A stretch of 64,000 nt of DNA from Galeruca laticollis (Eukaryota; Arthropoda; Insecta; Coleoptera; Chrysomelidae): positions 140,164,305 to 140,228,304 of the forward strand of contig OY998176.1 of NCBI GenBank assembly GCA_963921935.1, read 5' to 3'. Both the position numbers and the translations under genes were made by a program. This document shows, piece by piece, positions 35,865 through 48,146 of this stretch. The first letter of the stretch is position 1. Every line of letters starts with the position of its first letter. The notes beneath the pieces are model-generated. The model saw nothing but the letters and a program-made list of their open reading frames with translations, ran no database searches and was not told where the DNA came from.

Positions 35865-37100
35865 AAAGTAGGAATTCACAACATGTCGAATTACCTTAAT
35901 GTACATCAATCCATATGTAAATAATTGTAAGAGAAAGCCGTCACATGTCCGTGGCATCCAGTAAACTCAGAACTATGTTTAGTATTTTTCATTTACTAAT
36001 TGAGACAATAAACCCAATTCTGCCGTCTGAATCACACACCACTAACTCCAGTGTGTCGACGACTGACAATAACTCGCGAAAGCTCCAACTCTACCCTCAT
36101 GCAGTTTCGAGTTAGCGACTACATGGAGGAATCATAATTCCCTTTTCCAAGTAATTTGATACGCGAAAAACCGTCCATCAATTGTCAACAACGATACCTT
36201 AATCCGAGCTCAGAATCGCCCCAACGAACGCGAGTCCGTGGTGAATGAAACTAACATAGACATCAGATCTGTCACAAATGAAAACATAATAATACACGGT
36301 GATGAGAATTCATTCATTTAGTACACAACAAAATAATGTTATAACTCTCTTATTGCCCTTCTCCTTATTGTTTATAGTTGTTCGATATTATAAATGATTC
36401 GAAAAATAGATGACACTGGATCTCCTATTATAAAATAATGTTAAATTGAATGAATAATTATTTTTTAAAGTTTCTGTAATTGAATTCGCATAACGACAAA
36501 ATTGAAACGTGTAAATGAGATGAACCAGTCATAAAAAATGGCAAATGAATAGTTGAAAATAACATTTTCGCTTCACCTTGCAATGCAATGAACACCAATC
36601 CATGAAATGTTCATATTTTTGATTATTTATCCTTTTCAGGTAGCACATTTAGTGTTTGTTTTTTGGATAAATCCTTTCGGTGTAGAATAATCGTCGTCGG
36701 ATTTGTCCATATTATATAACACATTGTTTTTAATCTTAGTTTTAATGTCAACAGAACGCTAAATGTACATTCACAATAAACACATTAACAATTACAATTA
36801 ACCGTAGAACCTTGTAAGTTGTCTTCGCAGTTCAGCATTCATAATTGTACATATTAGAATCATATTTCACACTTCAGCTGCGCAGAAGTAACTCATTTTG
36901 TGAGGTTAGAAGTTATATTTAATAATTATTTCCTTCACTTCTCCTTTCTCTGATTTAATGGCTTTAACACTTCTACATTGACAAATTATTCTCAAGCGTC
37001 AACACTCTCAATTTTTTCTATGCGAATGCAAGACTTCAGTGACGTTCCAAGTTCAGAGTTTAATTTTTCTAAGCACTAATAGTAGTTGCATTGTGAATTA
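35865..37100. other. Noncoding stretch
   Basis: No coding region, tRNA-like structure or repeat that I can support. Confidence 0.4.
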
Positions 37101-37102
37101 AG

Positions 37103-37580
37103 ATTTAAGCTGGATTTATAAACTTTGTTGTTCCCGTTGTTCGTTGCTTGCCGTCTTTTCCAAGTTGCTGGCGATTCGTTATTCACAGTTATTCCCGAGT
37201 CGATTAATTTATATCGGTTTTTCGTTGTTGGCGTTCTTGATATTTGATTGGTCACAGCGGTGACGTCATTTCATGCTGCCGAAGTGCATTAATAAATAGT
37301 AGCTTATTTGAATGTAGCGCCTCTCTTTACTGACCGTAAAAACAGTAGTGCCAGTTTTGACTTTAAAAATGATTGGTAGAAACCAAGTTTTCATTGGTGG
37401 AACTGCGAATCACGAATAACAAGATATAAAATTTGGTTAATTGAGAGCAACGACGAACGACGAACAACACAACAACAACGGTTTATAAACGCATGTATGT
37501 GATATCAATGTTTTATTTTCGAGCAGCGGGAATCACGAACAGCGAATAACGAACAACAGAGTTTATAAATCCAGCTTTAA
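37103..37580. mobile_element. MITE with inverted ends of about 40 bp
   Basis: TTAAGCTGGATTTATAAACT and the following TTGTTGTTC/CGTTGTTCGTTGC run on the left are mirrored on the right, ending GTTTATAAATCCAGCTTTAA. The interior has no ORF but many GAACAAC/GTTGTTCG and ACGAACGACGAAC units as subterminal repeats. Length about 478 bp. The superfamily is not clear and I see no unambiguous target duplication. Confidence 0.7.
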
Positions 37581-37599
37581 GCCGCAATTTGAAATTTAA

Positions 37600-38700
37600 G
37601 TGTGACAGCCGTTTAGCCATTTATAAACGGGTGCCATCTAGTGTTATTTTTGTGAAGTTGTTTTCCTGCCTAGCCATTATTTGCCAATTTTTCGCCTAGC
37701 CCTGCAAATACCTACTTTCCCATCCCGATAGAGCCACGAAAATTGGATTTTCAAGAAGTGAGGGATAAAAATGGATATTATAGGTATCACCTTAGCATAA
37801 CAGGATCTATTTGGAAATGAGAGAATCTGGAAAAGTTTGATCAGAATATAGTGAAAATCTTCTTCGTATACCTCTAACCAATAAAGATGCAGTCTAATTT
37901 TCAATATTATGTGAATAACAAGTTTCATCATGTTCATTACTGTTACGGAATCGCACACTGGTTTAGTCCCTAAATTCGACTCTGTCTAGCACGATATATG
38001 AAAGCTCAAATTTTGGCGAACGCACAACGATTTCTTAGAAGGATTTTATCACTTTTTGCGACTGTTCGTATAGACATTTTCAGGAAGGTCGATTGTTTGT
38101 TGGGAGCCTCAATCGAGAATTTTCTGAAATAGAAGGCCCTAGAAAAACGTTTAGTATATAAAGACTACCTACCAGCGGCAAGAGTTTAGTTTACAATTTA
38201 ATGTCGTAGTGAACATAAATAAATATTAGTGAAGTATTTATATAAATCAGTGTTAGTGAATATACAGTGTATTTAATATAACTTAGAGTATAATTAAGTG
38301 CATAAACAAATTACGTCAGTAGATATACTGTGTGTATAGATTTATCCCACTCGTTGTGTATTTAAGTGCATAAATAAACACTACATTATTTAACAGAAAT
38401 AATTATTGTATCTTCTATAAACCGAATGTTTTTGAACGTTGTAAGCTATATCAACTAACATTAACAAGACACGAAGGATCAATCGAAGCTTCTCTCCTCG
38501 TTTTGCCTATCTCGCTCGAATATCTGATGCTACTGTGTATAGAGCACCGTAAGTCCCCTACGTGCTATATGCATCAATATGTATAAATAGGTTGTCCGTC
38601 GTATGGGTATGTAAATAAATATACCAGTTGTCTTTATAAGTGAGCCAATTTTCCTTTAAAAATGAAATAAACATTTTTTACGTAGTGTTTTGTGTTTGTT
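37600..38700. other. Noncoding stretch upstream of the P-like gene
   Basis: It contains a TATATAAAG box near 38156 followed by an AGAGTTTAGTTTACA stretch and repeated AGTGCATAAA(C/T)AAA motifs, which resemble an LTR promoter region or the 5' region of the P-like element. No partner repeat was found, so I do not call a solo LTR. Confidence 0.3.
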
Positions 38701-39927
38701 TCTGCATTAAAATGCCACTAATCGTGGATGGATGTTATACACAAGAAGGAGCACAAATATAACCATTTCATTGCCCAAAAGACGGAAGCAGGTAAGTAAA
38801 GTAATTGGAATGACCATTTTGATTTAAAATGTGAATAATATATTATAGTTAACAATAACAAAAAGTTGTGTTATTTTTTATTTTTATGTGACCTTTTTGT
38901 CCATATGATGACCATCTGGAGGTATTCGTGATAATGATGTGACTAATGTTTTTAGATGTCAACGTTGGAAGCAGGCCTTGGGATTTGTTGATAGTCATAT
39001 CAGGTATGCCAATAGGACTCCTGAACAACTTAATAAATTAACAATATGCGAATTACATTTTCCTGAAGGAAGTTTTATACAAAAAAATGTAAGAAAGCAT
39101 CTGCTTTATAACTCTGTCCCGTCACTGAATTTGCTTAAAAATAGTAAGTGTCCAGTTTTTGTATAAAGAATTTGGTGAATTGTAAAACTTTGTTATGGTG
39201 CATTAGTGTTTAAAATATAGTTATAACTTAATATTTCAGACGAGGCTACAACACGTAAACCACTTAATCATGTTTCATGGGCCCAGGTTATCAAACTTCT
39301 ATCCTCTGTATATTTTTATATGACAGTAATTAGAATTCACATTTTTGATAATATAAACGGGCTAGATGTTTTTGTTCAAACAGAAGCTGAAAATGGTATG
39401 TATGTTTAGGTATAAAATCAGTTTCATATACTAATACTGAAAATACTTATCCGTTACAGAATCCTGCAGCGATACTTCAGTCCAAGCTTGTACGTATTCA
39501 AGAGGTATGTATGTATATAATATGCAAGTTTAACCATAATGGGATGCTGCGAATTCTGTGGTTTGTTTGTGTTAATATGTTGATTTTGTTAAATAATTTT
39601 TTTACAGATAAATATACACAAACATCGGCATTGCTTTCATCAAATAGCCAAAGAAAAAATATCCTTAAGAGGAAATTGAAAACGCTTGAAAAGGATATGG
39701 CGTCGCCAGCAAAGTGGTCAAAACAGTTTGAAACAGGCATAAATTTGGAAGATGTCCATAGATATTTGGAAGAACATTATTCAAAACAGTCTTGTACATT
39801 ATTGAAAGACCAATAAAACTTACTGAATGAATCAGCTAAGGGATGAAGGTACACAGACGAATTGAAACAATTTGCATTAAACGTATATTTTCTAGGGCCT
39901 AAGGAATAAAAGCAAATTTCTACAATG

Positions 39928-39935
39928 TATAGGTT
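39928..39935 (+). repeat. Target-site duplication, left (TATAGGTT)
   Basis: The identical 8-mer is at 40490-40497. Deleting the insert and one copy restores an uninterrupted transposase reading across the site (TMYR followed by LPSK). Confidence 0.9.
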
Positions 39936-40489
39936 AGTGTTTTTGAATGAAACTCACGGTCTCTAGTTAATTCCACAATATAATACAAGTTATTGAAAAT
40001 TCTAAAAAATTGACAATTGTTTCGATAAATAAATATCATCGTCAGAATGACAGAAGTAACATTTCATTTTATGCCTACCTGATGTTTAGTAGTTATTTTT
40101 GGCTAGACCAAGAAGTAACCTAACTTGTGATTGGCTCAATATATGTTTATAGAAAAAAGAAGAAGATGTGATATTACAAATATTGAAGCTTAGATATTAT
40201 TAGCCCTATGGTGATATCCTGGATATCATTTTTCCAATTAAGATCAGTATAACTGTGCAATGATATAGAAAACCAGGAAAACTATATCTGCTGATCTTTA
40301 CAATTACAATGATATTACAATTATATTTAAAATTGATTGAGCTATTTTCTTCAATTTCTAATGTAAATTTAATTTTCGGGTGTAAATTATTGATGTAGTT
40401 GAAAAATACATCTAATTGTCGTTCACTACCCATAAAACAAGCTAATATGTCATCTACATATCTATACCAAAATAAAATATTTTTTGAAA
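39936..40489 (-). mobile_element. Penelope-like insertion (554 bp) inside the P-like transposase
   Basis: On the minus strand it begins with an RT palm piece (FWYRYVDDILACFMGSERQL, then HPKIKFTLEIEEN), the YVDD active site near 40450 and the following strand. It then passes to noncoding sequence and ends with the repeat family end also seen at 19516-19693 and 34660-34815. GIY-YIG is absent, so the copy is 5'-truncated and internally deleted. Flanking 8-bp duplications show that it moved as this unit. Confidence 0.88.
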
Positions 40490-40497
40490 TATAGGTT
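40490..40497 (+). repeat. Target-site duplication, right (TATAGGTT)
   Basis: Second copy of the 8-mer flanking the PLE fragment. Confidence 0.9.
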
Positions 40498-42174
40498 GCC
40501 ATCAAAGAGTACTTTAAACCGTTTTACAAAAAAATGGGTAATAAATCCCGGTTTCAATTATTCTATTTTCCGTTTGCTGCAACTTCGGGCTGAAATAATG
40601 AAAGAGAAAGAACGAGACTGTATTATTTGTTTGGATGAAGTTTGTTTAAAGTCTCATTTTTTTACGACATATCCCGTGACAAGATAATAGGTTTCCAGGA
40701 TGGAAATAATACAGATAGTTCCAAAGTAACAACCTCTGCATTAGTTGTAATGGCGCGAGGTATTGCTAGCAGTTGGAAGTAGCCTATAGCCTATTTTTTT
40801 TATAATTCAACAGCTCCCTCGGAAGAAATAAAAGAGGTCTTATTTGAAAGTGTTAAAAAACTAAACCGAGTGGGTTTTAACGTTATGGCTGTAGTGTCAG
40901 ATGAAAGATATCTTTTAAGAAAATTGGTAAACAAACTACTTCATTTAACACCCAACTATACTTATTTATTTGTAGATAATATTAAAGTTTTCTACTTCTA
41001 CGACGTGCCTCATCTTTTAAAATCGACAAGAAACAATTTTTTTCTCATAACTTTCGTTTGTCAGGTGGGCCCATAAAAAAGTTATTTAGACAATGTTTAT
41101 GATCACGACAAAAAAAAAAAAATTTGTCGACTTTGTCCTAAACTTATTGACGAGCAGTTGTTTCCTAATAGCTTTCAAAAAATGAAGGTAAAATATGCTT
41201 CACAAGTCTTCAGTCACTCTCTTGCAGCTACCCTATATACCTATATACATTTTAAGGTTTTGCCTTCAGAAGCAACGCTTACTGCAAAATTTCTACAAAC
41301 AATAAATGATTTGTTTGATTTGTTAAACTCGTCCCATCTAAATAATTTTAACGCATTTATGGGCACAGAAAAACAATTGCACTTTTTGGAAGAAATAAAA
41401 TGTTTGTTGAATGACTTACGTGTAATTAAGTTAGTACAGGTAAAACAAAATGATGGAAAGGTAATATACGTGCAAAAATGTATAATCATTACTATGCATT
41501 TCATAAATGGCTGGAAAATTACTATTACCTCTGCTCTGTCTTTATGGGAAACCTTAAAATGCCGGAATTATTCATTTCTTTTAACAGGATTGCATCGAAA
41601 ACATTTTTTTGATTTGGTAACAAATTGTTGCGGAAACTCGAGAAATCCAGCCCCAATTCAATTTTGTAGGGCATTCAAGAAATTATTTTCTCTAAAATAT
41701 TTAAACGAAGTTGAAGGTGAAAATTTTATTAAAGATTTTAATACAGTTTTGCTTAACGCAGCTCCGGATATGCTAGAACAATATAAAAATATCGATGTAC
41801 CTATATTGGCAAATAATAGTTCTTCAAAAGTTTTTATATGCGACTATAGAAATCTTTCAAGTACGGACGGCAATGCTATAGTTTACATTACTGACTATCT
41901 ATTGAGGAAATGTTTGCTGCAACACTCTTTGTAGTGCTTGCACAAAGTATAATGATGAAAGGACATTACCAGAAGAAGAGGCTATATTTTTAGAGCATAA
42001 ATCATATATTCGACTTCTAAAAACTATGGAGGTCTGAATGTACCTCCTAGTAATATTTTAGAATATGTTAAACAACTAGAAATAATTTTTTTGAAAATTT
42101 TAATAAAATTAGTTGTCACGAGAACGTTGGAGCGACCCTTAAGAAATTATATGAAAATTTACTATTTACACATC

Positions 42175-44990
42175 CTTGTAAAGAGTTTCCTCATAAATAT
42201 TTTTGAAACCTATATATTAGACTGCGGATTTATTTTACAAATAAATTTAGTAACCGGGATATGAAAAATAGATATTCTTTGAAACAATCCATCAAACCTA
42301 ACAAAAAATTGAATATCCTGAAACATCTTTAAAAAGCGGCAGGTATATTTTATTTCACATTTAAATACATTATTTTTAATTTAGTTGTTAACGGGCTACT
42401 CAATATAAAAGGCATCGAACCACTTTCAAAATTCATAGATTTTAACTCATTTGGTTAAGCGCCTTTGGTTATGGATGGTTTCCTAGAGTATAACTTCTCC
42501 TACCCGTATTTTACTGTTAGGTAAATAGGTACTCTTTGATGGCCTCGGATTTGAAACAACCTGTATACATTTTACATTTTATGTAATATTTATGTAATTA
42601 GAATATCTATTTAAGTTGGCATTTGCAAACATTTTCTTGTTAATTTTTATACCCACTAATCTCATCTGTAGCTTAATACATTATCACTTTTTGATGAAAC
42701 TTTCCTTTTTCCGTTAATTTTTGCTACCACTACTACTAATTAAATATTCTGACGATATCCCTTTTTTTCTTTTAATTCACACTAAGCGGAATGGGTCCCA
42801 ATAACAATTATTGCTAGATGTTTTTAAATCACCCTGGTAAGTGAACGTTTATTCGTTTTAATCAGTAGCAGTTTGCCTCAACCTCGTATAAGCGTGAACA
42901 CGTGCAGGGCTTCAGGAATTTTTCGAAATCGTTGGCGCGCTTGTCAAAACTGGATATCAAAGTTCCGACGGAGAGTGATCTTTCTTGACTTGTTAATGTT
43001 TGTTGACTATATCGAATAGAGTGTATTTATTAAAATCTGTAATTTGAAACCAGATATCGATGAAGCATTCAAAAGAATAAAAACAAAATCTATAATGAGC
43101 GATATTTTACAGTAATTTTTTCCCCCTTTTTTTTATCAACACGTATGAAATTCCATGTATCAAATTACAGTTATAATCATACTCACTAATCTTCAAACTA
43201 AATTTGATATATAAAAATGACGAACACATTATTTCACTTATTGGAATAATCATTCATACATCCAGTAATAATATGTAATTCGTTTGGATGCGATAAATGA
43301 AATATGTACATATTAAGTCGATTGCCCTGGAGAAACAATCTTGATTTGTCTTTAGACAGCAAATATGAACTTAGAAATATCAAATTACGTGTTTTCATCA
43401 TCATTCCGTCAATCTATGAACAAATATTGACTGTTGTTCATTGTCTTATCAATTGAAATATCTCATATTCTGAGCATCACAATGAGCGTCAAAGCTTAAT
43501 CCTATCTCATGAACGAATGGCATTCAATTCGCTTTTCGCATTTTGTTTTATCTTTCTCGTCACCTTAAATATCTTTTGTCCGTTTCGAAATTTCCTAGGA
43601 GTAAGGATTTTCTTATCACGCATAATAATAAAGGATGAAAAGGAGGTTTATATTATTTGACGGAAATTTAGAACAAGTTGTTTCAATGGGTCTACAGTGA
43701 ACTGTGAAAATTATTGAGAACGCAGCAAAACCACAAGAGATTAATTATTGCAATTTCTTAGTATACCGCTAGTTTTTCAGGGATTTTCGGAACAATATAG
43801 TTTTCTTCTATGAGAATTCGTCTCGGCAGTATAATTCTTTTCGCAATCAAAGCACTGAAGCACCACATGGAATCTCACAACTCTCAATTCAAATATTCTG
43901 TATCATTACCAAAGACAACTTTGTATTGAATTAAATTCATCAGAATTCTAATTATCAGAATGAGCCACCTCATTTGTATCAAGTTTGTGATATTCAGTTA
44001 CGAGAAAATTCTGAGTACAGGCCTAGGAGGATCAATAAAACACTTCATATACACGAAATATCAAATCGTACTAAATGAATGTTAAAGGAATTGTGATATC
44101 AGTCAAAGCTACATTGAACTTTCCGAATGAGAGAGCACACAATCATAAATAGATTGCATATTGGCGACATTCCCATCCCTCATCAGAATTTGCTTGACAA
44201 CGAACCACAAAATCAATGCGAAACATGCAATACGATCCAAATAGATTAGCGTTAGGAGGTGTTATAATTTCAAATTAGTAAGAAAAACAAATTATCTAGC
44301 TGATGAGTCGATTGTTTTTGTAGCGCATGCACTACTGGATTAATAGCGCTTTAACGATACTATTATTACTGTGAATATCTGCGATTTAAATAAGATTGCT
44401 CTTTACATTCCACAAGTTGTTGTTCATAATACTTCATAAATCGGTCAGTAGCCCATGAGCTTGGCGATTTTCTTTGTACTTTGGGCATTCTACAAGACAA
44501 TGTTCAACAGTTACATTTACTCTACGTAAATCGCGCGAATTATAACTTTTTAACACCGAAACCTATTTTCAAAAACAATATAATCAAAATTATAATAGTT
44601 TTGAAACAATTACGACCATCTACTTTAATAATTATTTTAATTATTAACTATTAACAACACTATTTTGAACAACATTTCTATATATACTGAAATATATGCT
44701 AACTCTGCATTTCTTATCTTATTTACTGTAACATAATATTTTTGTTTATTTCTAGAATTTTCTCGTCGATCGATGAAAAAATAATGGAGTTTGTTTCTTC
44801 CAATTCAATATCTTCTGTCTTGCTTCTTCTTGATCTTCTTTTGCTTCTGCGGAATTTTTGTATGAATCAAAATATTATTATACTTATACAAATAATTATA
44901 ATTATTAAGAATAATCCAATTGTTGTGTGCTGTTGTGTAATTTTTAATTCTTAAATAGGTTTTATATTTCTTGCAATTTTATTGATTTCA
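42175..44990. other. AT-rich noncoding stretch
   Basis: No recognisable gene. It should contain the 3' end of the P-like element, but I could not find a terminal inverted repeat matching the left side. Confidence 0.4.
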
Positions 44991-45006
44991 TATAATCCTT
45001 TAAAAT

Positions 45007-45372
45007 CTATTTTAGTGAATTATATGTTTGAACTTTTAAAAATTCAGAATATAATTTCGGAAATATTATTAATTTTCCTTTTCTAATCTGGATATTGGTT
45101 GAAAATATCTCTTCTCCAACTTGAATCTTGCCATCTTCTGGAATTCGGATGGTTGATGGAGAATTAATTTCTAAATATTGAACGAAAGTACATTTTGTTA
45201 TTATTTTTATCGCTGAATTTGGAATAATTAAAACTTCGTTATTAGTGACCTGTTCCATTATAGTTTGTTGAAGGTGGGCATGGTTAGCATAGCAGTTCGT
45301 AGAAGAATGGTCGTTCAATAATTCTATAGTACAGTTGTCTCTCGAATTTATCTCTTTTTTTCATTCAATGGA
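45007..45372 (-). pseudogene. Env relic of an errantivirus-type element, C-terminal piece
   Basis: A 103-codon minus-strand ORF plus a short upstream extension. It continues the Env protein whose first part lies at 50807-51850, separated from it by the I-like insertion. It has a Cys-containing ectodomain region and ends before any transmembrane anchor. It is therefore truncated, or the anchor is lost in decay. There is a stop codon just upstream of the ORF, and the reading frame differs from that of the first part. The assignment rests on order, orientation and general resemblance to insect retroviral fusion glycoproteins. Confidence 0.55.
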
Positions 45373-45399
45373 AAAAACGCATCAACCATGAAGGTTATT

Positions 45400-45757
45400 A
45401 GCGGTGGTGGTACAGTATGAATTATATTAGGTTTATAATATTGATTAATTCCAAAAACTTTAGTAGCAACTTGATGTTTTCCGGGTTCGAAGCATCACTA
45501 AGTTTTCCGGGCAGTCCTGAAGTTAGTCTCTCCTCACTATAGTCGGGACACTCCATTATTATGTGTTTAACGTTCAATTCTTCATAACAGGAGACACATC
45601 TTTTGGGGTTTCCTTTTTTCAGTAGAAACTGGTGCGTATATCTAGTGTGGCCAATCCTAAGGCGGGTTAGAATTGTTTGGTGTCTACGGGAGAATGATTC
45701 ATAATTCTGGAGGCTAAAGCTGGGATTGATTGTTTTGAGCTTATTAGTCTCAAGAGC
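45400..45757 (-). pseudogene. I-like ORF2 C-terminal zinc motif and 3' UTR
   Basis: Read on the minus strand, a segment near 45740-45480 encodes RLRIGHTRYTH, then CVSCYEELNVKHIIMECPDY: the H-x-C-x2-C-x-H-x-C cluster that ends ORF2 in I-type elements. It is joined to the RNase H part by a frameshift. The rest is 3' UTR. Confidence 0.7.
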
Positions 45758-46340
45758 TTACCATCTTTCCCTCCATGTATTCATTGTGAGTTTCCAGATG
45801 GTATGAGTGTAATCTTCATGTGGCACTTGTTGAATCAGTTGAGAGAGGAGATTTGAACATGTTTCTCTGTCTATTGTATCAGCAGTTGCGTTACCAACTA
45901 TTCCTACATGTGTTGGAACCCACTCAATTTCAACGCTTTTTCCTGTTTCAGATGATTTTGCCAGTTCTGATTTAATGATGAGGAGAATAGCATTTCGGGG
46001 ATAAAGCTGTTGAATGCCTTGCACAGCACTCAAGGAGTCAGTACAGATGACAGTAAATTCGTTTTCATTGCAGTGCGCAAGAGTTTTGGCTATGGCATAC
46101 AGTTCTCCGGTGTAAGTACTTGCTTCTAATGAAAGTCGGAAACTATAGTTTGCCCTGACTGAGATCACGGCAGTCGCAACGCTTTCACTGGTTTTTGATA
46201 CATCTGTGTATAAGTGGCAATAGTTCTCATATTTGGAGGTTACTTCAGTAAAAGCTCTTCTTATAAGTACTGCTGGGTATCATTCTTGGAATATAGAGTG
46301 AGATAGGTGTTGCATTTGAGAAGGGCTATTGTCCATGGGA
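45758..46340 (-). pseudogene. RNase H domain of the I-like ORF2
   Basis: The minus-strand ORF 46168-45758 contains RNase H motifs in order: a Glu in STYTGELYAI, an Asp in ICTDSLSAV, and WVPTHVGIVGNATADTIDRE with the His loop and a final Asp. The first Asp strand lies upstream in a stretch with stops (46169-46340). RNase H domains are present in I-type and related non-LTR elements and absent from most others. Confidence 0.8.
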
Positions 46341-46893
46341 AAGGTATCTTTATATTAAGAGGAGAATGTTCTCATTATGAATTGGATTGTTTGATATTTT
46401 AGAAATTTTGACATAAAGTGGAAGTTGTGAATTATGGTGGTCTTCAAATATTTCGAGAAAACGGTTGGAAAATATATTATGATGACTGTGATTATTTGTA
46501 TTGGCTGAGATTCTTCCTGCATATGTTAAAATTAGGTTGTGTCTACGCAATTCAAGTGGTGGTTCACCCGCTTCGACCAGTAAACTTTCCACAGGGCTGG
46601 TACATAATGCTCCCATAGCAATTCTTATAGCCGTATTCTGGATGACATCTAGGGTTTTCAATAGGGATGCCCTCACTGTAGAGTGAACAATGGCCCCATA
46701 ATCCAGCTTGGATCTAATCAATGCGCGATAAATCCATAGCAAGGTATTGCTATCAGCTCTCCGTGTTTGATTGGCTAATACCTTCATTAAATTTAGGATA
46801 TTTTGGCAGGATTTCTTGAGATTCCTAATGTGCGAGTCCCATTGCAGTTTTTTATTGAAAGTAACCCCAAGAAATATAACTCCATCCACAAAT
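46341..46893 (-). pseudogene. RT thumb region of the I-like ORF2, fused to ORF1
   Basis: 179 open codons on the minus strand start inside the RT after the catalytic palm (IFLGVTFNKKLQWDSHI) and continue with a KLDYGAIVHST box and an IQNTAIRIAMGAL helix. The 5' side joins ORF1 directly at about 46893, so roughly 2.5 kb of ORF2 (endonuclease and RT palm) is missing. The join is a deletion, not a frameshift. Confidence 0.8.
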
Positions 46894-48022
46894 ACCTGCG
46901 TGCCACACTGAGGAGGTCCGCGAAACCAAACGTGTCCTCCGGAAAACTAACAATCTGACTATAGTCCAGTGAAAAATTAGACGATTTGTCTTCAAAGAGT
47001 TGTCTGGCAGGAGAAACCAGGGATTCAACGGACTGGTTTTGTGTTTGAGGCTTCGATTTCTTCTGAGCCTGAGAATTGGGAATGATGAAAGGAGGCTCCA
47101 ACTCTTCCGCTGGATTCTGAATTGGTGGAATAATCTCTGAATGAGGCCGCTTATGCGAGGAGTTGTTCATTGAGGTGGAAATTTATTGGCCTTGAGGGGC
47201 TAAATCTTCAATTGTGTTATCTTGGATAAGGCTGATTATAGGTTCTGTAGCATTCAAGGGAGTTACTTGAGCTTGAGGAATTATATCTTCTACTGGTTGT
47301 TCTTGTAGAGTGTCGGCTATAGGTTCAGTAAGAGTCCCGTGACAATTAACAGAGATATGACCATTCTTCTTACATTTGTAGCACATAAGTTTATCTTCAA
47401 AAAGGAAAATACGGTATGGAGTATTATCATAGTATACGAGAATCGATTCAGGTAAAGAAGAACTATTATTGCTGCTAGGAGCAGGTTGTATGAAGACTTG
47501 TCTGCGGAAACTCTATATGTGGCTGTATTCGGGTTTTGTCATTCCAATCCGAAGGAATGTTATAGGTGACATCAGGGATAATCCTAGATCTCTGAGACTG
47601 TGTTCTATAATGTTGTGAGGGATTGTTGGACGTACGTTAGAAAGGACTAATCGAGCAGATGGTGAGATCAAACGGCAAGCTTTGAGGATTTGACTGTTAA
47701 TTTCAATTTCTCCTCCTATATTTAGAAATGCGTCCACCATGGTTTGACTAGAGAGATAGATGCATACTCTGTTGTTCGAAATTTTAGATGAGAAAATTAT
47801 ATCTTTCGGTTGAACTTTGATTCCAAGGGCGATGATTTATTCATGGATTTTCACTTCTTCCATAGCGGGGAATATGATGGCTTGCTCCTTTGATGGGTAT
47901 TTGAATGTTTGTACTACTGTAGAATAAGACTGAGTTAGGGGATTCAAAGAGTTTTCTTGATTTGATTTATCATTTTGAGTACCCCTGTAGTCAGAGGTAC
48001 TCGCCATGACGAAGTTATTCAT
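46894..48022 (-). pseudogene. I-like ORF1, unit 3, fused to ORF2 remnant
   Basis: Again the same three stops (pieces 48022-47837, 47740-47513, 47386-47183, 47170 to the junction). Beyond SVARRY the frame passes into ORF2 sequence at about 46893 instead of into another unit. Confidence 0.8.
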
Positions 48023-48146
48023 ATTTTATTAAATATTTTCGGCAGAAGAACTGGCATTATTTCCTCCTAAGTGCGACCGTTAATAGAGGTCTGGCGAAAT
48101 ATTTTCTAAATACTATTAATATCTGATATCAAATTCAGTTTCACTT

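Larger units (their letters stand above)
38712..42170 (+). pseudogene. P-element/THAP9-like transposase, multi-exon, interrupted
   Basis: Predicted exons 38712-38791, 38956-39143, 39240-39395, 39460-39504 and from 39608 join in phase with consensus GT-AG sites. Exons 1-2 make a THAP domain: only one Cys of the first pair remains, there is a stop inside exon 1, then CQRW, CELHF and a YNSVPSL end. Exon 5 has a coiled helix (RKNILKRKLKTLEKDM) and FALNVYFLGPKE. After a PLE insertion the frame resumes with LPSKSTLNRF. The catalytic-core-like parts follow: ICLDEVCLKS, KIIGFQDG, TSALVVMARGI, AVVSDE and DVPHLLKSTRNN (40505-41060), then a 258-residue C-terminal stretch (41158-41934) and a broken tail. 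Several stops and frameshifts exist, so it is dead. Element ends were not found. Confidence 0.85.

Noticed and set aside
38150..38420. Solo LTR upstream of the P-like gene
   Set aside because: It has a TATA box and repeated motifs but no defined termini, target duplication or partner copy.
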